Shown: positions 43,103 to 53,258, counted from the stretch's first letter. The stretch: 64,000 nt of DNA from an uncultured Clostridia bacterium (GCA_934271255.1 CAKQQS010000002.1:185055-249054); one strand, 5' to 3'. The notes: generated by a model not told the origin, from the letters alone. A program made the numbers and translations.

Positions 43103-44647
43103 ATGAGTATACTTGAAATTAAAAACTTATCGCATAAATACGACGAAAAGGTATTGTTTTCGGACGCATCGCTTTCGATCGCAGCGGGCGAACACGTCGG
43201 GGTTGTCGGTCTTAACGGAGCGGGAAAATCGACTTTCGTCAACATTTTAAACGGCTCCGTCATTCAGGACGAAGGCGAAGTAAAATGGCTTAACGGCACT
43301 AAGATTTCTTATCTGGATCAACACGCCGACATTGACAGAACGTTGACCGTTATCGAATATTTGCATGGCAGTTACAAACAACTGTACGACGATAATCTGA
43401 AAATGGAAAAACTGTATTCTTCCGTTGCGGAAATAACCGACGAAAACGAAATGGAAAAAGTTCTCAATAAAGCGAACGCAATTATGGAACGGCTTACCGA
43501 TTCGGGATTTTTTGAAATAGATTCTCACATTAAAAAAATCGGTAACGGGTTAGGACTATCCGTCATCGGTTACGATACGCCCGTTTCAACTCTTTCGGGC
43601 GGGCAACGCGCGAAAATCATGCTTACCAAACTTATTCTCGAAGAACCCGATTGCATGATTTTAGACGAGCCTACCAACTTTTTGGACATCGAACACGTCG
43701 CTTCTTTGGTTACTTTTTTGAACAATATCAAAAAAACGGTTATCGTAATATCTCACGACACCGATTTTTTGGATTCCGTATGTACGACGATAGTCAATAT
43801 CGAAAACGGAATAGTGAAAAAATATAACGGTAACTACACGCAGTTTTCAGCGATGCGGGAAATGAACGCAAAACAGTACGAAGAAGATTATTTGCGACAA
43901 CAACGCGAAATTAAAAAACTCGAAGACTATATCGCTAAAAACAGCGCGCGGGCGGCTACCGCAGGCATGGCGAACGCCAGAAAAAAACAACTCGATAAAA
44001 TCGACGTTATCGCAAAACCGAGAGTCGTATACGACGCGACGTTCGAGTTCCCGTACAGCGAAGTTTTAACTAAAACTTTTTTGGTCGTAAAAGACCTTTC
44101 TATCGGGTATAACGGCAAAGCGATTTTACCGCCGATAAACTTTACCTTAAACTCTACGGACAAGATTTGGGTTCGCGGCACGAACGGTATAGGCAAAACG
44201 ACTTTATTGAAAACTCTGATGAGAAAAATCCCCGCAATTTCGGGAACGTTCGATTTTCATATAACGGCGAAAAAGGCTTATCTCGAACAAGATTTGGAGT
44301 TTTACAACCCCGAAGACAACGCTATGGGGTATTACAACGCCGTTTATCCGCAACTCGACTATAAAGACGTGCGGTCGCATTTAGCCAAGGTCGGAATAAA
44401 AGGCGACCTTGCGACAAACCCTATTTCGACTCTTTCGGGCGGAGAACAGGTAAGAATCAAACTTGCCGTCTTATGCAACCAAACTTCAAACGTTTTGTTA
44501 CTTGACGAGCCGACTAACCACCTTGACGTAAGAGCGAAAGAATCGTTAAAAAAAGCGATAAAAAATTATCCCGGCGTAGTCGTTCTCGTAAGCCACGAAA
44601 GACAGTTCGCCGAGCCTATATGCAATAAAATATTAGATGTCAGATAA
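43103..44647 (+). CDS. ABC-F family ATPase (YbiT/YkpA-like)
   Basis: 514 residues, soluble, with two ATPase domains and no membrane segments. Domain 1: Walker A GLNGAGKST, signature LSGGQRAK, Walker B CMILDEPTNFLD. The linker has an Arg/Lys-rich helix (about 270-310). Domain 2: Walker A as GTNGIGKTT, signature LSGGEQVR, Walker B VLLLDEPTNHLD. ABC-F proteins act on the ribosome E site and help translation or protect from antibiotics; short linker and sequence suggest a housekeeping YbiT-like member. No ribosome site lies before the ATG. Confidence 0.9.
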   Translation: MSILEIKNLSHKYDEKVLFSDASLSIAAGEHVGVVGLNGAGKSTFVNILNGSVIQDEGEVKWLNGTKISYLDQHADIDRTLTVIEYLHGSYKQLYDDNLKMEKLYSSVAEITDENEMEKVLNKANAIMERLTDSGFFEIDSHIKKIGNGLGLSVIGYDTPVSTLSGGQRAKIMLTKLILEEPDCMILDEPTNFLDIEHVASLVTFLNNIKKTVIVISHDTDFLDSVCTTIVNIENGIVKKYNGNYTQFSAMREMNAKQYEEDYLRQQREIKKLEDYIAKNSARAATAGMANARKKQLDKIDVIAKPRVVYDATFEFPYSEVLTKTFLVVKDLSIGYNGKAILPPINFTLNSTDKIWVRGTNGIGKTTLLKTLMRKIPAISGTFDFHITAKKAYLEQDLEFYNPEDNAMGYYNAVYPQLDYKDVRSHLAKVGIKGDLATNPISTLSGGEQVRIKLAVLCNQTSNVLLLDEPTNHLDVRAKESLKKAIKNYPGVVVLVSHERQFAEPICNKILDVR

Positions 44648-44649
44648 TA

Positions 44650-44690
44650 AAAAACCACTTCCGAATAATCTTTTCGGGAGTGGTTTTATT
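44650..44690. terminator. Bidirectional terminator
   Basis: 14-bp stem with one wobble pair (44652-44665 with 44673-44686), A-rich on the left and TTTTATTTT on the right. It serves both the ABC-F gene and the V-ATPase operon, which converge here. Confidence 0.85.
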
Positions 44691-45323
44691 TTACGCGTTT
44701 TCTTTCATCATTTCTTTGACTTTCATAAGTCTTGTCAGACTTCCGCGTTCGTTTTCGTCAAGTTTCATTTGAATGTATCTGATAGTTTCGTTCAATTGCG
44801 GAATCATTACGTATTCCAAAGCGTTTACTCTTCGTTTTCCCCTTTCGATTTCTTGCGAAAGCATAAACATCGTTTTTTCGATTTCGGCAAGCTTGACGAT
44901 CTTCGGCATAATTTCGTTCATTATTTCCACCGATTTATCCGCCTGACTCGTAACGCCTATGGGCGAATACGGGTACTTTTCGTCCGTTTTGCTTTCCGTG
45001 ATTTCAAGTTTGGGGACTTCTACGTTCATAAAGTTTTTTACGCCGCAATCAAGATTTACCGATACCGACGGCATAGAAAAAGCAAGTTCTATTTCGGACG
45101 ACGACATAAACAGCCTTGCGACGCTGAACTCTCGCAAAGCCCCTACGACGTCTTGTTCCACTTCTTCTCGTAAAGCCTTATTCTCTTTTATTATTTCGGA
45201 AAAACGGCGTACCATTTCGTCCGTTTTATCCTTTAAAAGTTTATGTCCGCGCGTTGCTGTTTTAAGTCTTGCTTTAAGACGTTTTAACTCCATACGCGTC
45301 GGGTTTACGTTTAATCTTGACAT
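44691..45323 (-). CDS. atpD: V-type ATPase subunit D
   Basis: Central stalk subunit that rotates inside the A3B3 head. 210 residues, mostly long helices. It opens with RLNVNPTRMELKRLKARL and closes with RVNALEYVMIPQLNETIRYI, the subunit D signature. Last gene of the operon, followed by the terminator. Confidence 0.95.
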   Translation of the reverse strand: MSRLNVNPTRMELKRLKARLKTATRGHKLLKDKTDEMVRRFSEIIKENKALREEVEQDVVGALREFSVARLFMSSSEIELAFSMPSVSVNLDCGVKNFMNVEVPKLEITESKTDEKYPYSPIGVTSQADKSVEIMNEIMPKIVKLAEIEKTMFMLSQEIERGKRRVNALEYVMIPQLNETIRYIQMKLDENERGSLTRLMKVKEMMKENA

Positions 45324-45324
45324 T

Positions 45325-46695
45325 TTAATCCTTTAAATATTTATCGATATATTGTTGTTTTATACGTTTAAGCTCGCTCTTCGGCAATACTTTAAGCAAA
45401 TCCCAACCGATGTCCAAAGTTTCGGTTATGCTTCTGTCCGTATCAAAACCTTGCGAAACGTAACTCTTTTCAAACATTTCGGCGAACTTAGCGTATTTCT
45501 TGTCGATGTCCGTTAATGCCGCGTCGCCCAAAATCGCCGATAATTCTTTCGCTTCTTTACCCCTTGCGTAAGCGGCGAACAGTTGGTTCATCGTGTCGGC
45601 GTGGTCTTCTCTCGTCTTACCGTTTCCGATACCTTTATCTTTCAACCGAGAAAGGGACGGCAATACGTCGATAGGCGGTAATACGCCTTTTTTATAAAGT
45701 TCTCTCGACAATATAATCTGCCCTTCGGTAATGTAACCCGTAAGGTCGGGAATGGGGTGAGTTTTATCGTCTTCGGGCATCGTTAAAATAGGTATCTGGG
45801 TTATCGAGCCTTTCTTACCCTTGATTCTGCCCGCTCTTTCGTACATTGTCGCCAAGTCCGTGTAAAGGTATCCGGGATAGCCCCTTCTTCCCGGTACTTC
45901 TTTTCTGGCAGCCGATACTTCGCGCAGCGCTTCGCAATAGTTGGTAATGTCCGTAATGATAACCAAAACGTGCATACCCAAATCGTACGCAAGATATTCC
46001 GCGCAAGTAAGCGCCATACGAGGCGTCGCTATACGTTCGATCGCGGGGTCGTTTGCCAAGTTGGTAAAAAGCACCGTCCTTTCTATCGCACCCGTCTTCT
46101 TGAAATCTTCGATAAAATAATCCGCTTCTTCGTACGTTATGCCTACCGCCGCAAAAACTACCGCGAATTTGTCGTCGCTATTTAAAACCTTCGCCTGTCT
46201 TGCGATTTGCGCAGCGAGTTCCGCATGCGGTAAACCGCTCATACTGAACACGGGCAATTTTTGTCCGCGCACAAGCGTGTTCAAGCCGTCAATTGCCGAT
46301 ATTCCCGTTTGAATAAACTCGTTGGGATAATCTCTCGCCGAGGGATTTATCGGTTCTCCGTTGATATCCAACGTCTTTACGGGTATGATTTGCGCTCCGC
46401 CGTCCCTTGGTCTGCCCATTCCGTCGAATACTCTGCCGAGCATGTCTTCGGAAACGCCGAGTTCCGTACATTTACCCAAAAATCTCGCTTTGCTCGTAGA
46501 TATCTGTAAACCTTGCGCGCTTTCAAACAACTGTACCAAAGCGTTACCGTCCGTCGCTTCCAAAACTTTTCCGTATCTTATTTCGCCGTTTTTTTGTTCG
46601 ATTTCGACGAGTTCGTTATATTTTGCGTCGTGTACTTTATCGACGAGAACGAGCGGTCCTACGACTTCTTTAATTGTTTTATATTCTTTAAACAT
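45325..46695 (-). CDS. atpB: V-type ATPase subunit B
   Basis: Non-catalytic head subunit. 456 residues. Seen: GRVFDGMGRPRDGG, NPSARDYPNEFIQTGISAIDGLNTLVRGQKLP, FFTNLAND-type LFTNLANDPAIERIATPRMAL and SITQIPILTMPEDD. It lacks the Walker A lysine, as expected for subunit B. One-base overlap with subunit A. Confidence 0.97.
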   Translation of the reverse strand: MFKEYKTIKEVVGPLVLVDKVHDAKYNELVEIEQKNGEIRYGKVLEATDGNALVQLFESAQGLQISTSKARFLGKCTELGVSEDMLGRVFDGMGRPRDGGAQIIPVKTLDINGEPINPSARDYPNEFIQTGISAIDGLNTLVRGQKLPVFSMSGLPHAELAAQIARQAKVLNSDDKFAVVFAAVGITYEEADYFIEDFKKTGAIERTVLFTNLANDPAIERIATPRMALTCAEYLAYDLGMHVLVIITDITNYCEALREVSAARKEVPGRRGYPGYLYTDLATMYERAGRIKGKKGSITQIPILTMPEDDKTHPIPDLTGYITEGQIILSRELYKKGVLPPIDVLPSLSRLKDKGIGNGKTREDHADTMNQLFAAYARGKEAKELSAILGDAALTDIDKKYAKFAEMFEKSYVSQGFDTDRSITETLDIGWDLLKVLPKSELKRIKQQYIDKYLKD

Positions 46696-48452
46696 TATTC
46701 GTTACCCCCGCCGAGCGCCTTGATTTCAAGTGTAATTTCCTGATCGATTTTATCGAGTTCCCCGATCTCGCTTTCGGGTATATATTTGGATCTGCCTATT
46801 TTTTCTTTTACGGGTAAATTAAGCAAGTCGTTGAAACTTGCGCCCCTGACGAGCGCGTCCCCGCCTAACCTGTGATAATCGTATAAAAGTTTAAGCATTT
46901 TATGTTGTTTGTCGAGCGAAGTATAAGTGTCTACTTCGTGGAAAGCGTTTTGATGCAAATAGTCTTCTCTTATAGATTTTGCCGTTTCCATAGTAAGTCT
47001 GTCTTTATACGAAAGCGCGTCCGCGCCGACAAGCCTTACTATCTCGTCGAGTTCCGCTTCTTCCTGCAAAATAGACATAGCAAACTTACGAAGTCTTATG
47101 AAATCGCTTGATATGTTTTCGTTGTACCATTCCGTCAACTTATCCGCGTAAAGCGAATAACTTATCAACCAGTCGATTGCGGGGAAATGTCTTTTATACG
47201 CAAGCTGCGACGACAACCCCCAGAACACTTTGACGATACGAAGAGTCGCCTGAGAAACGGGTTCGGACAAATCTCCGCCTTGCGGCGAAACCGCGCCTAT
47301 CGCGGTAACCGAGCCGGTTAAACTCTCGCTGCCCAAAACCTTTACTATACCCGCTCTTTCGTAAAACTCCGAAAGTCGGCTTGACAAATATGCGGGATAA
47401 CCTTCTTCGCCCGGCATTTCTTCAAGACGTCCGCTCATTTCACGCAACGCTTCCGCCCATCTCGACGTGGAGTCAGCCATTATCGCTACGTTGTAGCCCA
47501 TATCCCTGAAATATTCGGCAATCGTAATTCCCGTGTAAATCGACGCTTCACGCGCCGCAACGGGCATATCCGAAGTGTTCGCGATAAGAACGGTTCTTTT
47601 CATCAAAGGGTGTCCCGTCTTCGGATCTTTCAGTTCGGGAAACTCGTTCAAAACGTCCGTCATTTCGTTTCCGCGTTCGCCGCAACCGATGTATACGATA
47701 ATATCTGCGTCCGCCCATTTAGCGAGTTGGTGCTGAACGACGGTTTTTCCGCTGCCGAACGGTCCCGGTACGGCTGCGACACCGCCACGCGCGATAGGGA
47801 ACAAAGTGTCTATGACGCGTTGTCCCGTTACCATAGGCATATTCGGTGTCATTTTTGATTTATACGGTCTGCCTTTACGAACGGGCCATTTCGACAACAT
47901 AGATATTTCTTTGTCGCCGTCAGCCGTTTCGATTACGGCAATCGTTTGAGTTATGTTAAACTCGCCGCTCGTTATCATTTTGATTTTACCTTCCGTTCCG
48001 TAAGGTACCATTATTTTATGAACGACTATTTCCGTTTCGTCTACCGTACCTAAAACGTCTCCCGAAACGACGTAATCGCCTTCTTTTTTGACAGCGACGA
48101 AGTTCCATACTTTTTCGTGATCGAGATTATCGACGCTGATACCTCTCGATATTCTGTCGCCGTATTTTTCGTAAACTTTTAAAAGCGGCCTTTGTATGCC
48201 GTCGAAAATGCTTTCTATAAGTCCCGGCCCGAGTTCTACCGACAAAGGCTCGTTCGTGGTATAAACGGTGTCGCCCGCGCCCATACCGCTCGTTTCTTCA
48301 TATACCTGAATAGACGCCTTGTCTCCGCGAAGTTCGATTATTTCACCGATAAGTTTTTTCTCGCCGACCTTTATTACGTCGTAAAGTTGACTGTCCTGCA
48401 TATTTTCTGCAATAATCAAAGGTCCGGAAACCTTTATAACTCTTCCTTGCAT
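46695..48452 (-). CDS. atpA: V-type ATPase catalytic subunit A
   Basis: Catalytic head subunit that hydrolyses or makes ATP. 585 residues. Walker A GPFGSGKT, then YIGCGERGNEMTDVL, ADSTSRWAEALREMS and LSEPVSQATLRIVK. It contains the non-homologous insert of V/A-type A subunits (about residues 110-190). Central gene of the operon. Confidence 0.97.
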   Translation of the reverse strand: MQGRVIKVSGPLIIAENMQDSQLYDVIKVGEKKLIGEIIELRGDKASIQVYEETSGMGAGDTVYTTNEPLSVELGPGLIESIFDGIQRPLLKVYEKYGDRISRGISVDNLDHEKVWNFVAVKKEGDYVVSGDVLGTVDETEIVVHKIMVPYGTEGKIKMITSGEFNITQTIAVIETADGDKEISMLSKWPVRKGRPYKSKMTPNMPMVTGQRVIDTLFPIARGGVAAVPGPFGSGKTVVQHQLAKWADADIIVYIGCGERGNEMTDVLNEFPELKDPKTGHPLMKRTVLIANTSDMPVAAREASIYTGITIAEYFRDMGYNVAIMADSTSRWAEALREMSGRLEEMPGEEGYPAYLSSRLSEFYERAGIVKVLGSESLTGSVTAIGAVSPQGGDLSEPVSQATLRIVKVFWGLSSQLAYKRHFPAIDWLISYSLYADKLTEWYNENISSDFIRLRKFAMSILQEEAELDEIVRLVGADALSYKDRLTMETAKSIREDYLHQNAFHEVDTYTSLDKQHKMLKLLYDYHRLGGDALVRGASFNDLLNLPVKEKIGRSKYIPESEIGELDKIDQEITLEIKALGGGNE

Positions 48453-48465
48453 TTGCTTCTCCTGA

Positions 48466-48783
48466 TTATTTCTTAAATAAAATATCTACGCCGAGAGATC
48501 TTTCCATCTCTTTTTTTAACCTGTCCATTCCGTACCCGTTACTACCGTTTTTTGAAGGTATGGGTATAATTACGGGATACGGTTCCGACGAATAATTTTT
48601 TATAGTGTCGTCGAGTTCCGCGGCGATGGTATCCGTAATAAATATGATTTGATAGTTTTTCGCAATCCGTTTAAGCGTCGCTCTCGCCATATCGCTGTTT
48701 TCCGTGCCGTAAGCGTCAACTCCGCCCGCCTTAAAAGCGAGTATGCTGTCGCCGTCCCCTATTACAGCCATTTTACCCTGCAT
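48466..48783 (-). CDS. atpF: V-type ATPase subunit F
   Basis: Small stalk subunit binding subunit D. 105 residues. Starts MAVIGDGDSILAFKAGGVDA (subunit F/NtpG signature) and has IIFITDTIA and PVIIPIPSKNGSNGYGM. Overlaps subunit C by 11 bases. Confidence 0.93.
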   Translation of the reverse strand: MQGKMAVIGDGDSILAFKAGGVDAYGTENSDMARATLKRIAKNYQIIFITDTIAAELDDTIKNYSSEPYPVIIPIPSKNGSNGYGMDRLKKEMERSLGVDILFKK

Positions 48784-49753
48784 ATCCGTCCCTCACTCTG
48801 ACTTTAATTTCGTCTTTATCGAGATTGTTTATAAGACCCACCATAACGATACGAACGTTTTTGAACTCGGAAACCGTATAAAAACAATACAACAAATACG
48901 GCCGTACAGACGACGTGTCGTACAGTTCTTTTTTAAAGTATTTTACCGCGTAATCGTCGTAGTATTTTTCAATGACTTCTAGCGGTTTTCCCTGAACGTA
49001 TTCTTTGATACTTTCCAAAAGTCCTTGCGACAAAACGTCTTTTTTGATTTTGTCGATAACTATTTCGTCCGTTTCGCTCAAATATTTAAAGACCTTATCG
49101 TCGATTTTTCCGCCCGAAAGTTTAAGAGTTTTAAACTTGTCGTAATTTTTAACTCTTAACGCCGTCAAAACGTTTATCACGTCGGCGTATTCCGTATAAA
49201 TAGCCTTTAATTCGGTATGCGATTTGGAGCAAGCGCATAAATCTTTATACATTGCTTTTTTGAAAATCGAATCGACCGCGCTGCCCGTCGCTTTTTTATC
49301 GACAAACAAATTATCGCATTCTAAAAGCGCGTTTTTTAAGTTTACGGTAAGTCCCGAATAATCGTCTTTCATAATCTTTTCGGCTAAATCGCCCGACTTA
49401 TACAATCCGCCTGCGTTGACCATTGCCGAAACGTCCGTTTTTAAGTACTTTTTACGGATATATGCTTGCGCGTTTTGGTAATCGTACGGCAATAAAAAGT
49501 ATTTTAAAATATTTTCGTCCGGGCACGTTTCTATCAGAAAACTTCTGAACTTTTCGTACTCGGCGAAAATTAGGCGTTCAAAATCGAGAACGCTGTCTAT
49601 TTGCGTTCCTTCTCCGAAACCCGATTCGGTTAATACTTTAAGCGCGTCGTTTGCGGTTTTGCACTCTAACATACGGTTCAACTTTTCTTCACCGACAAGT
49701 TTGTTTTCAAGTGCTTTCGCCCTAGCGCTCGCATAAATAGTATTGCCTTTCAT
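48773..49753 (-). CDS. atpC: V-type ATPase subunit C (AC39 type)
   Basis: Socket between the rotor ring and the central stalk. 326 residues, nearly all helical. N-terminal YASARAKALENKLV, then DYQNAQAYIRKKYL, and C-terminal PYLLYCFYTVSEFKNVRIV typical of AC39/NtpC. It sits between subunits E and F. Confidence 0.92.
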   Translation of the reverse strand: MKGNTIYASARAKALENKLVGEEKLNRMLECKTANDALKVLTESGFGEGTQIDSVLDFERLIFAEYEKFRSFLIETCPDENILKYFLLPYDYQNAQAYIRKKYLKTDVSAMVNAGGLYKSGDLAEKIMKDDYSGLTVNLKNALLECDNLFVDKKATGSAVDSIFKKAMYKDLCACSKSHTELKAIYTEYADVINVLTALRVKNYDKFKTLKLSGGKIDDKVFKYLSETDEIVIDKIKKDVLSQGLLESIKEYVQGKPLEVIEKYYDDYAVKYFKKELYDTSSVRPYLLYCFYTVSEFKNVRIVMVGLINNLDKDEIKVRVRDGYAG

Positions 49754-49755
49754 AT

Positions 49756-50337
49756 TTACTCCGTTTTAAATAATTCCTTGCACATTTCCGCCTGATATTT
49801 CTCTATCGCGAAATCTACGTACGATTTAAAACTCAAATCTTTGTCGCAAATCTCGCCGATAAGTCTGACTCCGCCGATAAAATCGCCCTTTGCGTCGTCA
49901 ACCTTTAAACCCAAGGTTTTAACTACGTCAAGCAAAAGTATATCGTCTTTTGTTACAGGCGAGTTTTCGGGAAGTTGAACGACATCGCCCTTTTCGGCGT
50001 ACTTCGACATGAGCGAGTTAAGCAACTTCAAATATTCCGTTTTGTCAAGGTTTAAAAGGTTTGTCAAAACCTTGTCCGCCGTTGCGGTAAGTACCTTCCT
50101 TTTTGACGATAAAATCTCTTTTTTAACGTCAAGATTCGCAAGGGTAATCCTACGAGAAATCAAGTTCTCGCAATCGGCGTTCAAAATCTCGGTCTGAGCG
50201 TTTTTATACTCGTTCGCCCAGTCCGTTGCTTCTTTGATATTTTCGTTGCGTTTGTTTTCCGCCGTTTTGTTTATAAGTTCGGCGCGGTTGTTCGCGTCGC
50301 TTATTATTCTTGCGATAATGCTTTCTTTTCCGTCCAT
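49756..50337 (-). CDS. atpE: V-type ATPase subunit E
   Basis: Peripheral stator stalk subunit. 193 residues: a long charged helix (about 1-100) and a small C-terminal domain with GGVRLIG, typical of subunit E (usually GGV.....G). It pairs with the 103-residue coiled-coil subunit at the operon start. Confidence 0.88.
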   Translation of the reverse strand: MDGKESIIARIISDANNRAELINKTAENKRNENIKEATDWANEYKNAQTEILNADCENLISRRITLANLDVKKEILSSKRKVLTATADKVLTNLLNLDKTEYLKLLNSLMSKYAEKGDVVQLPENSPVTKDDILLLDVVKTLGLKVDDAKGDFIGGVRLIGEICDKDLSFKSYVDFAIEKYQAEMCKELFKTE

Positions 50338-50349
50338 GTTAAACCTATA

Positions 50350-50784
50350 TTATATAAGAATAATCGAAATAACCAAACCCAAAATCGCATAGAACTCAAT
50401 CATTGCGGGGAAAAGAATCAATTTACCCGACAAACTTTCGTTTTTTGCGACCGTATAAATGCCAGCAACAGCCGATTTGCCTTGAAATATCGCCGACGTG
50501 ATACCTGCGATTGCAAGAGGCAACGCAGCAAAGAATACTTGCCAGCCCGCCGAAACGCTCATACCCGCCGTCAAAGATCCCTGACCGATAAGCGCAAGAA
50601 CGAATCCGTAAATACCCTGCGTTGCGGGAAGTACTACCAAAATGAATACTTTGCTGAACTTTTTACCGTCTTCCGCAAGTACGCCGGACGCCGCTTGCGA
50701 CGTCAAAAACAAACCTATTGCAGAACCTATTCCGCACAAAATTACGCAAAGCGCAAGCCCTGCAAGTCCGATTGAATAACCCAT
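50350..50784 (-). CDS. atpK: V-type ATPase proteolipid subunit K, Na+-type
   Basis: Rotor ring subunit: 144 residues, four membrane helices (a fused pair of hairpins). The ion site matches Enterococcus hirae NtpK: LPATQGIYGF in helix 2 (Leu, Thr, Gln ligands), SAIFQGKSAVAGI (Gln) and AMIEFYAILG in helix 4 (Glu). All ligands of the Na+ site are present, so Na+ rather than H+ coupling is inferred. Confidence 0.94.
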   Translation of the reverse strand: MGYSIGLAGLALCVILCGIGSAIGLFLTSQAASGVLAEDGKKFSKVFILVVLPATQGIYGFVLALIGQGSLTAGMSVSAGWQVFFAALPLAIAGITSAIFQGKSAVAGIYTVAKNESLSGKLILFPAMIEFYAILGLVISIILI

Positions 50785-50787
50785 TTT

Positions 50788-52803
50788 TTAATCCTCCGAT
50801 TTATTTAACAAATTAATATAATTAAACTCCGACGAAAACGGTTTGAAAAGTTCCCCTTCGCCGTCGTAAAACTTTCCGAAATACTCGACGTATTGAAGTC
50901 TGCTGTCGTGTATATACGCGCCTAAAATACCCATACCCAAGTTGAATACGTGTCCTATCAGGATAATTATCGCCCCGAAAACGTAGCCGAAAGGACTAGT
51001 CATAACGCCCGTTCCGAGTTTGTCGAACTGTTGCGCAAAAACAACGCCCGATAACATTAAACCGAACAGTCTTGCGTAACTCAAAATATCCGAAACGAGA
51101 TTTATAAGTCCGTACGCCATTCCGAAAGGTTTCGCCGCTCTCGAAATGCCTTTACCCTTTCTTACGGACGCCAAAGCCATTACTCCGAACGAACCGAGCG
51201 CAACGTACAGCCCCGGCATCTGAATAGCCGTTAATATCGGTTTGACTTTCGTATAATCTATATTGAAAAAGTCAAACAAGAACTTAGCGGCAAAGAACAC
51301 CAGCCCCGTAAAGAACGGTATCCATAACAAGCCGTCGAACAAACTGTCCAAAAAGCGTTTTTGCTTAATCATGTTAAGCCCTTTCATTACGTATCCGGCA
51401 GTTAAATGAACGACACCGAGCAACATCGTAAACAACAACGTCAACATAGTATGACTCTTGTCGACTTTACCCGCGCTGTCGAAACATTGCGGCATAACAG
51501 TAAACGGCAGTATCGAAAATCCGAACAGCGAATTAAACAGTACGCCCCAGATTATCGTAAACAAACCGCCCCACGCGACTATTTTCAAAATCTTTTTAAA
51601 GCCCGTTTCGCGTTTTATAAACACGCACCCGAGTATGCCCGCTAAAAGCATAACGAATCCGTACCCGATATCCGCCATTATAAAACCTAAGAAAATCATA
51701 AAAAACGCGAACACGCTCGGATTCGGATCCAACTCGCCGTATCTCGGTACCGAATACATATTAGTAACGAATTCAGCCGACTTGAACACCTTGTTGCTTT
51801 CAACGAGCGTCGGGGCGAATTCGTCTCTCGGCACTTGTTCGATTTCCACTAAAACCGATTTAAAAGAACTGACTAAAACGTTCTTTAATTCGACGGCGTT
51901 TTTCGTAGGAACGTATCCTTCGAGAATAAACGTTTTTTGCGTGTTTCTAAAATCTTCGCTCGCCTTTATTTTGTTTATGACGAACGTCATGTAATCGGCG
52001 CAAATCTTCATATCTCTTAAATCCGCCGATCTCGAACGAATCTTTTTTTCCGTACGCTGATATTCTTTTGCGATTCGCGATATTTGTCCGTCTACTTCTT
52101 TGATTTTTTCTTTGCAAGTCAAATCGAAATCGTACGGACATTTTTCAAAACCGTATTCGTAGAGTTTTTTCGTATATTCGTCTTTAAGCGATATATGAGA
52201 AATAAAAGACACGGTCGCCTTGCCTTCCGTTTGAGAAATAAGCGTCAAAGCGCAAAGTTCCTTATCTTTTAAATATTCCGTCAACGCGTCGTATTTATTT
52301 AACGGCAAAAGCCCCAAAGTTACGAAAGATTGTTTTGTGTCCCTGAAACAATAAAACTTGTCCGTAACGCCGATATACGCGCTTAATTGCTTTTTAAAGA
52401 GTTGCAGTCTTGTCGTTTCCGCGTTATATTCCGCCAAACGGTTTTGATACTCGTTAACTTTGTCGACGATATAAAAAACGTTATATTCGTTTCCCGCGGC
52501 TATCATAAACTCTTCGTAATCGCAATCGAAATAGTTATTCAGCCCGACTACGTTTTTAGGGTATTCTTTCGTACCTTTCAAGGAGTTGACGTGTTCCGAA
52601 ATTATCTCTATGGCTCTATTCAGTTTATCGAGTTTTTGGCTTTCTTCGGTCAATCTCAACTCGTCGGTAATTTCAAACGTGTTCTCGATATCTTCCGTCT
52701 TTTTAAGTTCGACGACGCAAGTTTTGTGAATTACGTTTAAAATCTTTTCCTTTTCGGTTGATATGCCGATTAGCCGCAACTTTGACATTTCGGCAATAGA
52801 CAT
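50788..52803 (-). CDS. atpI: V-type ATPase subunit I (a-type stator)
   Basis: Membrane stator that carries the ion channel next to the K ring. 671 residues: a cytoplasmic N-terminal half (about 1-330) with helical hairpins, then about seven to eight transmembrane segments from MIFLGFIMADIGYGFVML to the end. The essential arginine region is SDILSYARLFGLMLSG. It starts one base before the stop of the small coiled-coil subunit. Confidence 0.95.
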   Translation of the reverse strand: MSIAEMSKLRLIGISTEKEKILNVIHKTCVVELKKTEDIENTFEITDELRLTEESQKLDKLNRAIEIISEHVNSLKGTKEYPKNVVGLNNYFDCDYEEFMIAAGNEYNVFYIVDKVNEYQNRLAEYNAETTRLQLFKKQLSAYIGVTDKFYCFRDTKQSFVTLGLLPLNKYDALTEYLKDKELCALTLISQTEGKATVSFISHISLKDEYTKKLYEYGFEKCPYDFDLTCKEKIKEVDGQISRIAKEYQRTEKKIRSRSADLRDMKICADYMTFVINKIKASEDFRNTQKTFILEGYVPTKNAVELKNVLVSSFKSVLVEIEQVPRDEFAPTLVESNKVFKSAEFVTNMYSVPRYGELDPNPSVFAFFMIFLGFIMADIGYGFVMLLAGILGCVFIKRETGFKKILKIVAWGGLFTIIWGVLFNSLFGFSILPFTVMPQCFDSAGKVDKSHTMLTLLFTMLLGVVHLTAGYVMKGLNMIKQKRFLDSLFDGLLWIPFFTGLVFFAAKFLFDFFNIDYTKVKPILTAIQMPGLYVALGSFGVMALASVRKGKGISRAAKPFGMAYGLINLVSDILSYARLFGLMLSGVVFAQQFDKLGTGVMTSPFGYVFGAIIILIGHVFNLGMGILGAYIHDSRLQYVEYFGKFYDGEGELFKPFSSEFNYINLLNKSED

Positions 52804-53114
52804 TATTCAGAGAACTCCTTTGCTATTTTTAAAGCAACCGCGTCGGAATATTTCATCGCGTTTGTTTCGATTTCACGCGCGGTTTCCTTGCCCTTGACTA
52901 AAATCTCGTTATATAATTCGGTAGCCTGTTTTTCTTTTAATTCAAGTTGACTTCTTCTGAACGCTTTGAATTCGCTAATGGCGTCGTCTTTAATTTTACG
53001 ACATTCCGTTTCCGTGTTTATTTCCGTAGTTTTAGCGTTTTCTTCGGCAACGGAAATAATTTTTTCCGCTTCCGCTTCGGCATCGAGAATCGAATTGATG
53101 ACTTGTTCAATCAT
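52803..53114 (-). CDS. atpH: V-type ATPase small coiled-coil subunit (G/H type)
   Basis: 103 residues from ATG 53112-53114 with AGGTGG upstream; an in-frame GTG at 53123 is part of that ribosome site. Nearly the whole protein is one charged helix starting VINSILDAEAEAEKII, the layout of subunit G/H (NtpF-like), which forms the peripheral stalk with subunit E. First gene of the operon: H-I-K-E-C-F-A-B-D. Confidence 0.85.
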   Translation of the reverse strand: MIEQVINSILDAEAEAEKIISVAEENAKTTEINTETECRKIKDDAISEFKAFRRSQLELKEKQATELYNEILVKGKETAREIETNAMKYSDAVALKIAKEFSE

Positions 53115-53143
53115 AATAACCACCTAAATATTCGTTTACAATT

Positions 53144-53172
53144 ATTTTAACACTTTCTAAAAAAATAGGCAA
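53144..53172 (-). promoter_or_regulatory. V-ATPase operon promoter
   Basis: Minus strand: TTGCCT (53167-53172), 17-base spacer, TAAAAT (53144-53149), about 30 bases before the first ATG. Confidence 0.65.
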
Positions 53173-53258
53173 GAAATTATTCATAATTTCTCTTTTTCTT
53201 TGATTTGTACGCATTTTTCAAAAAAAATAAAAAAAATTGAAAATCTGCATAAAAATGC

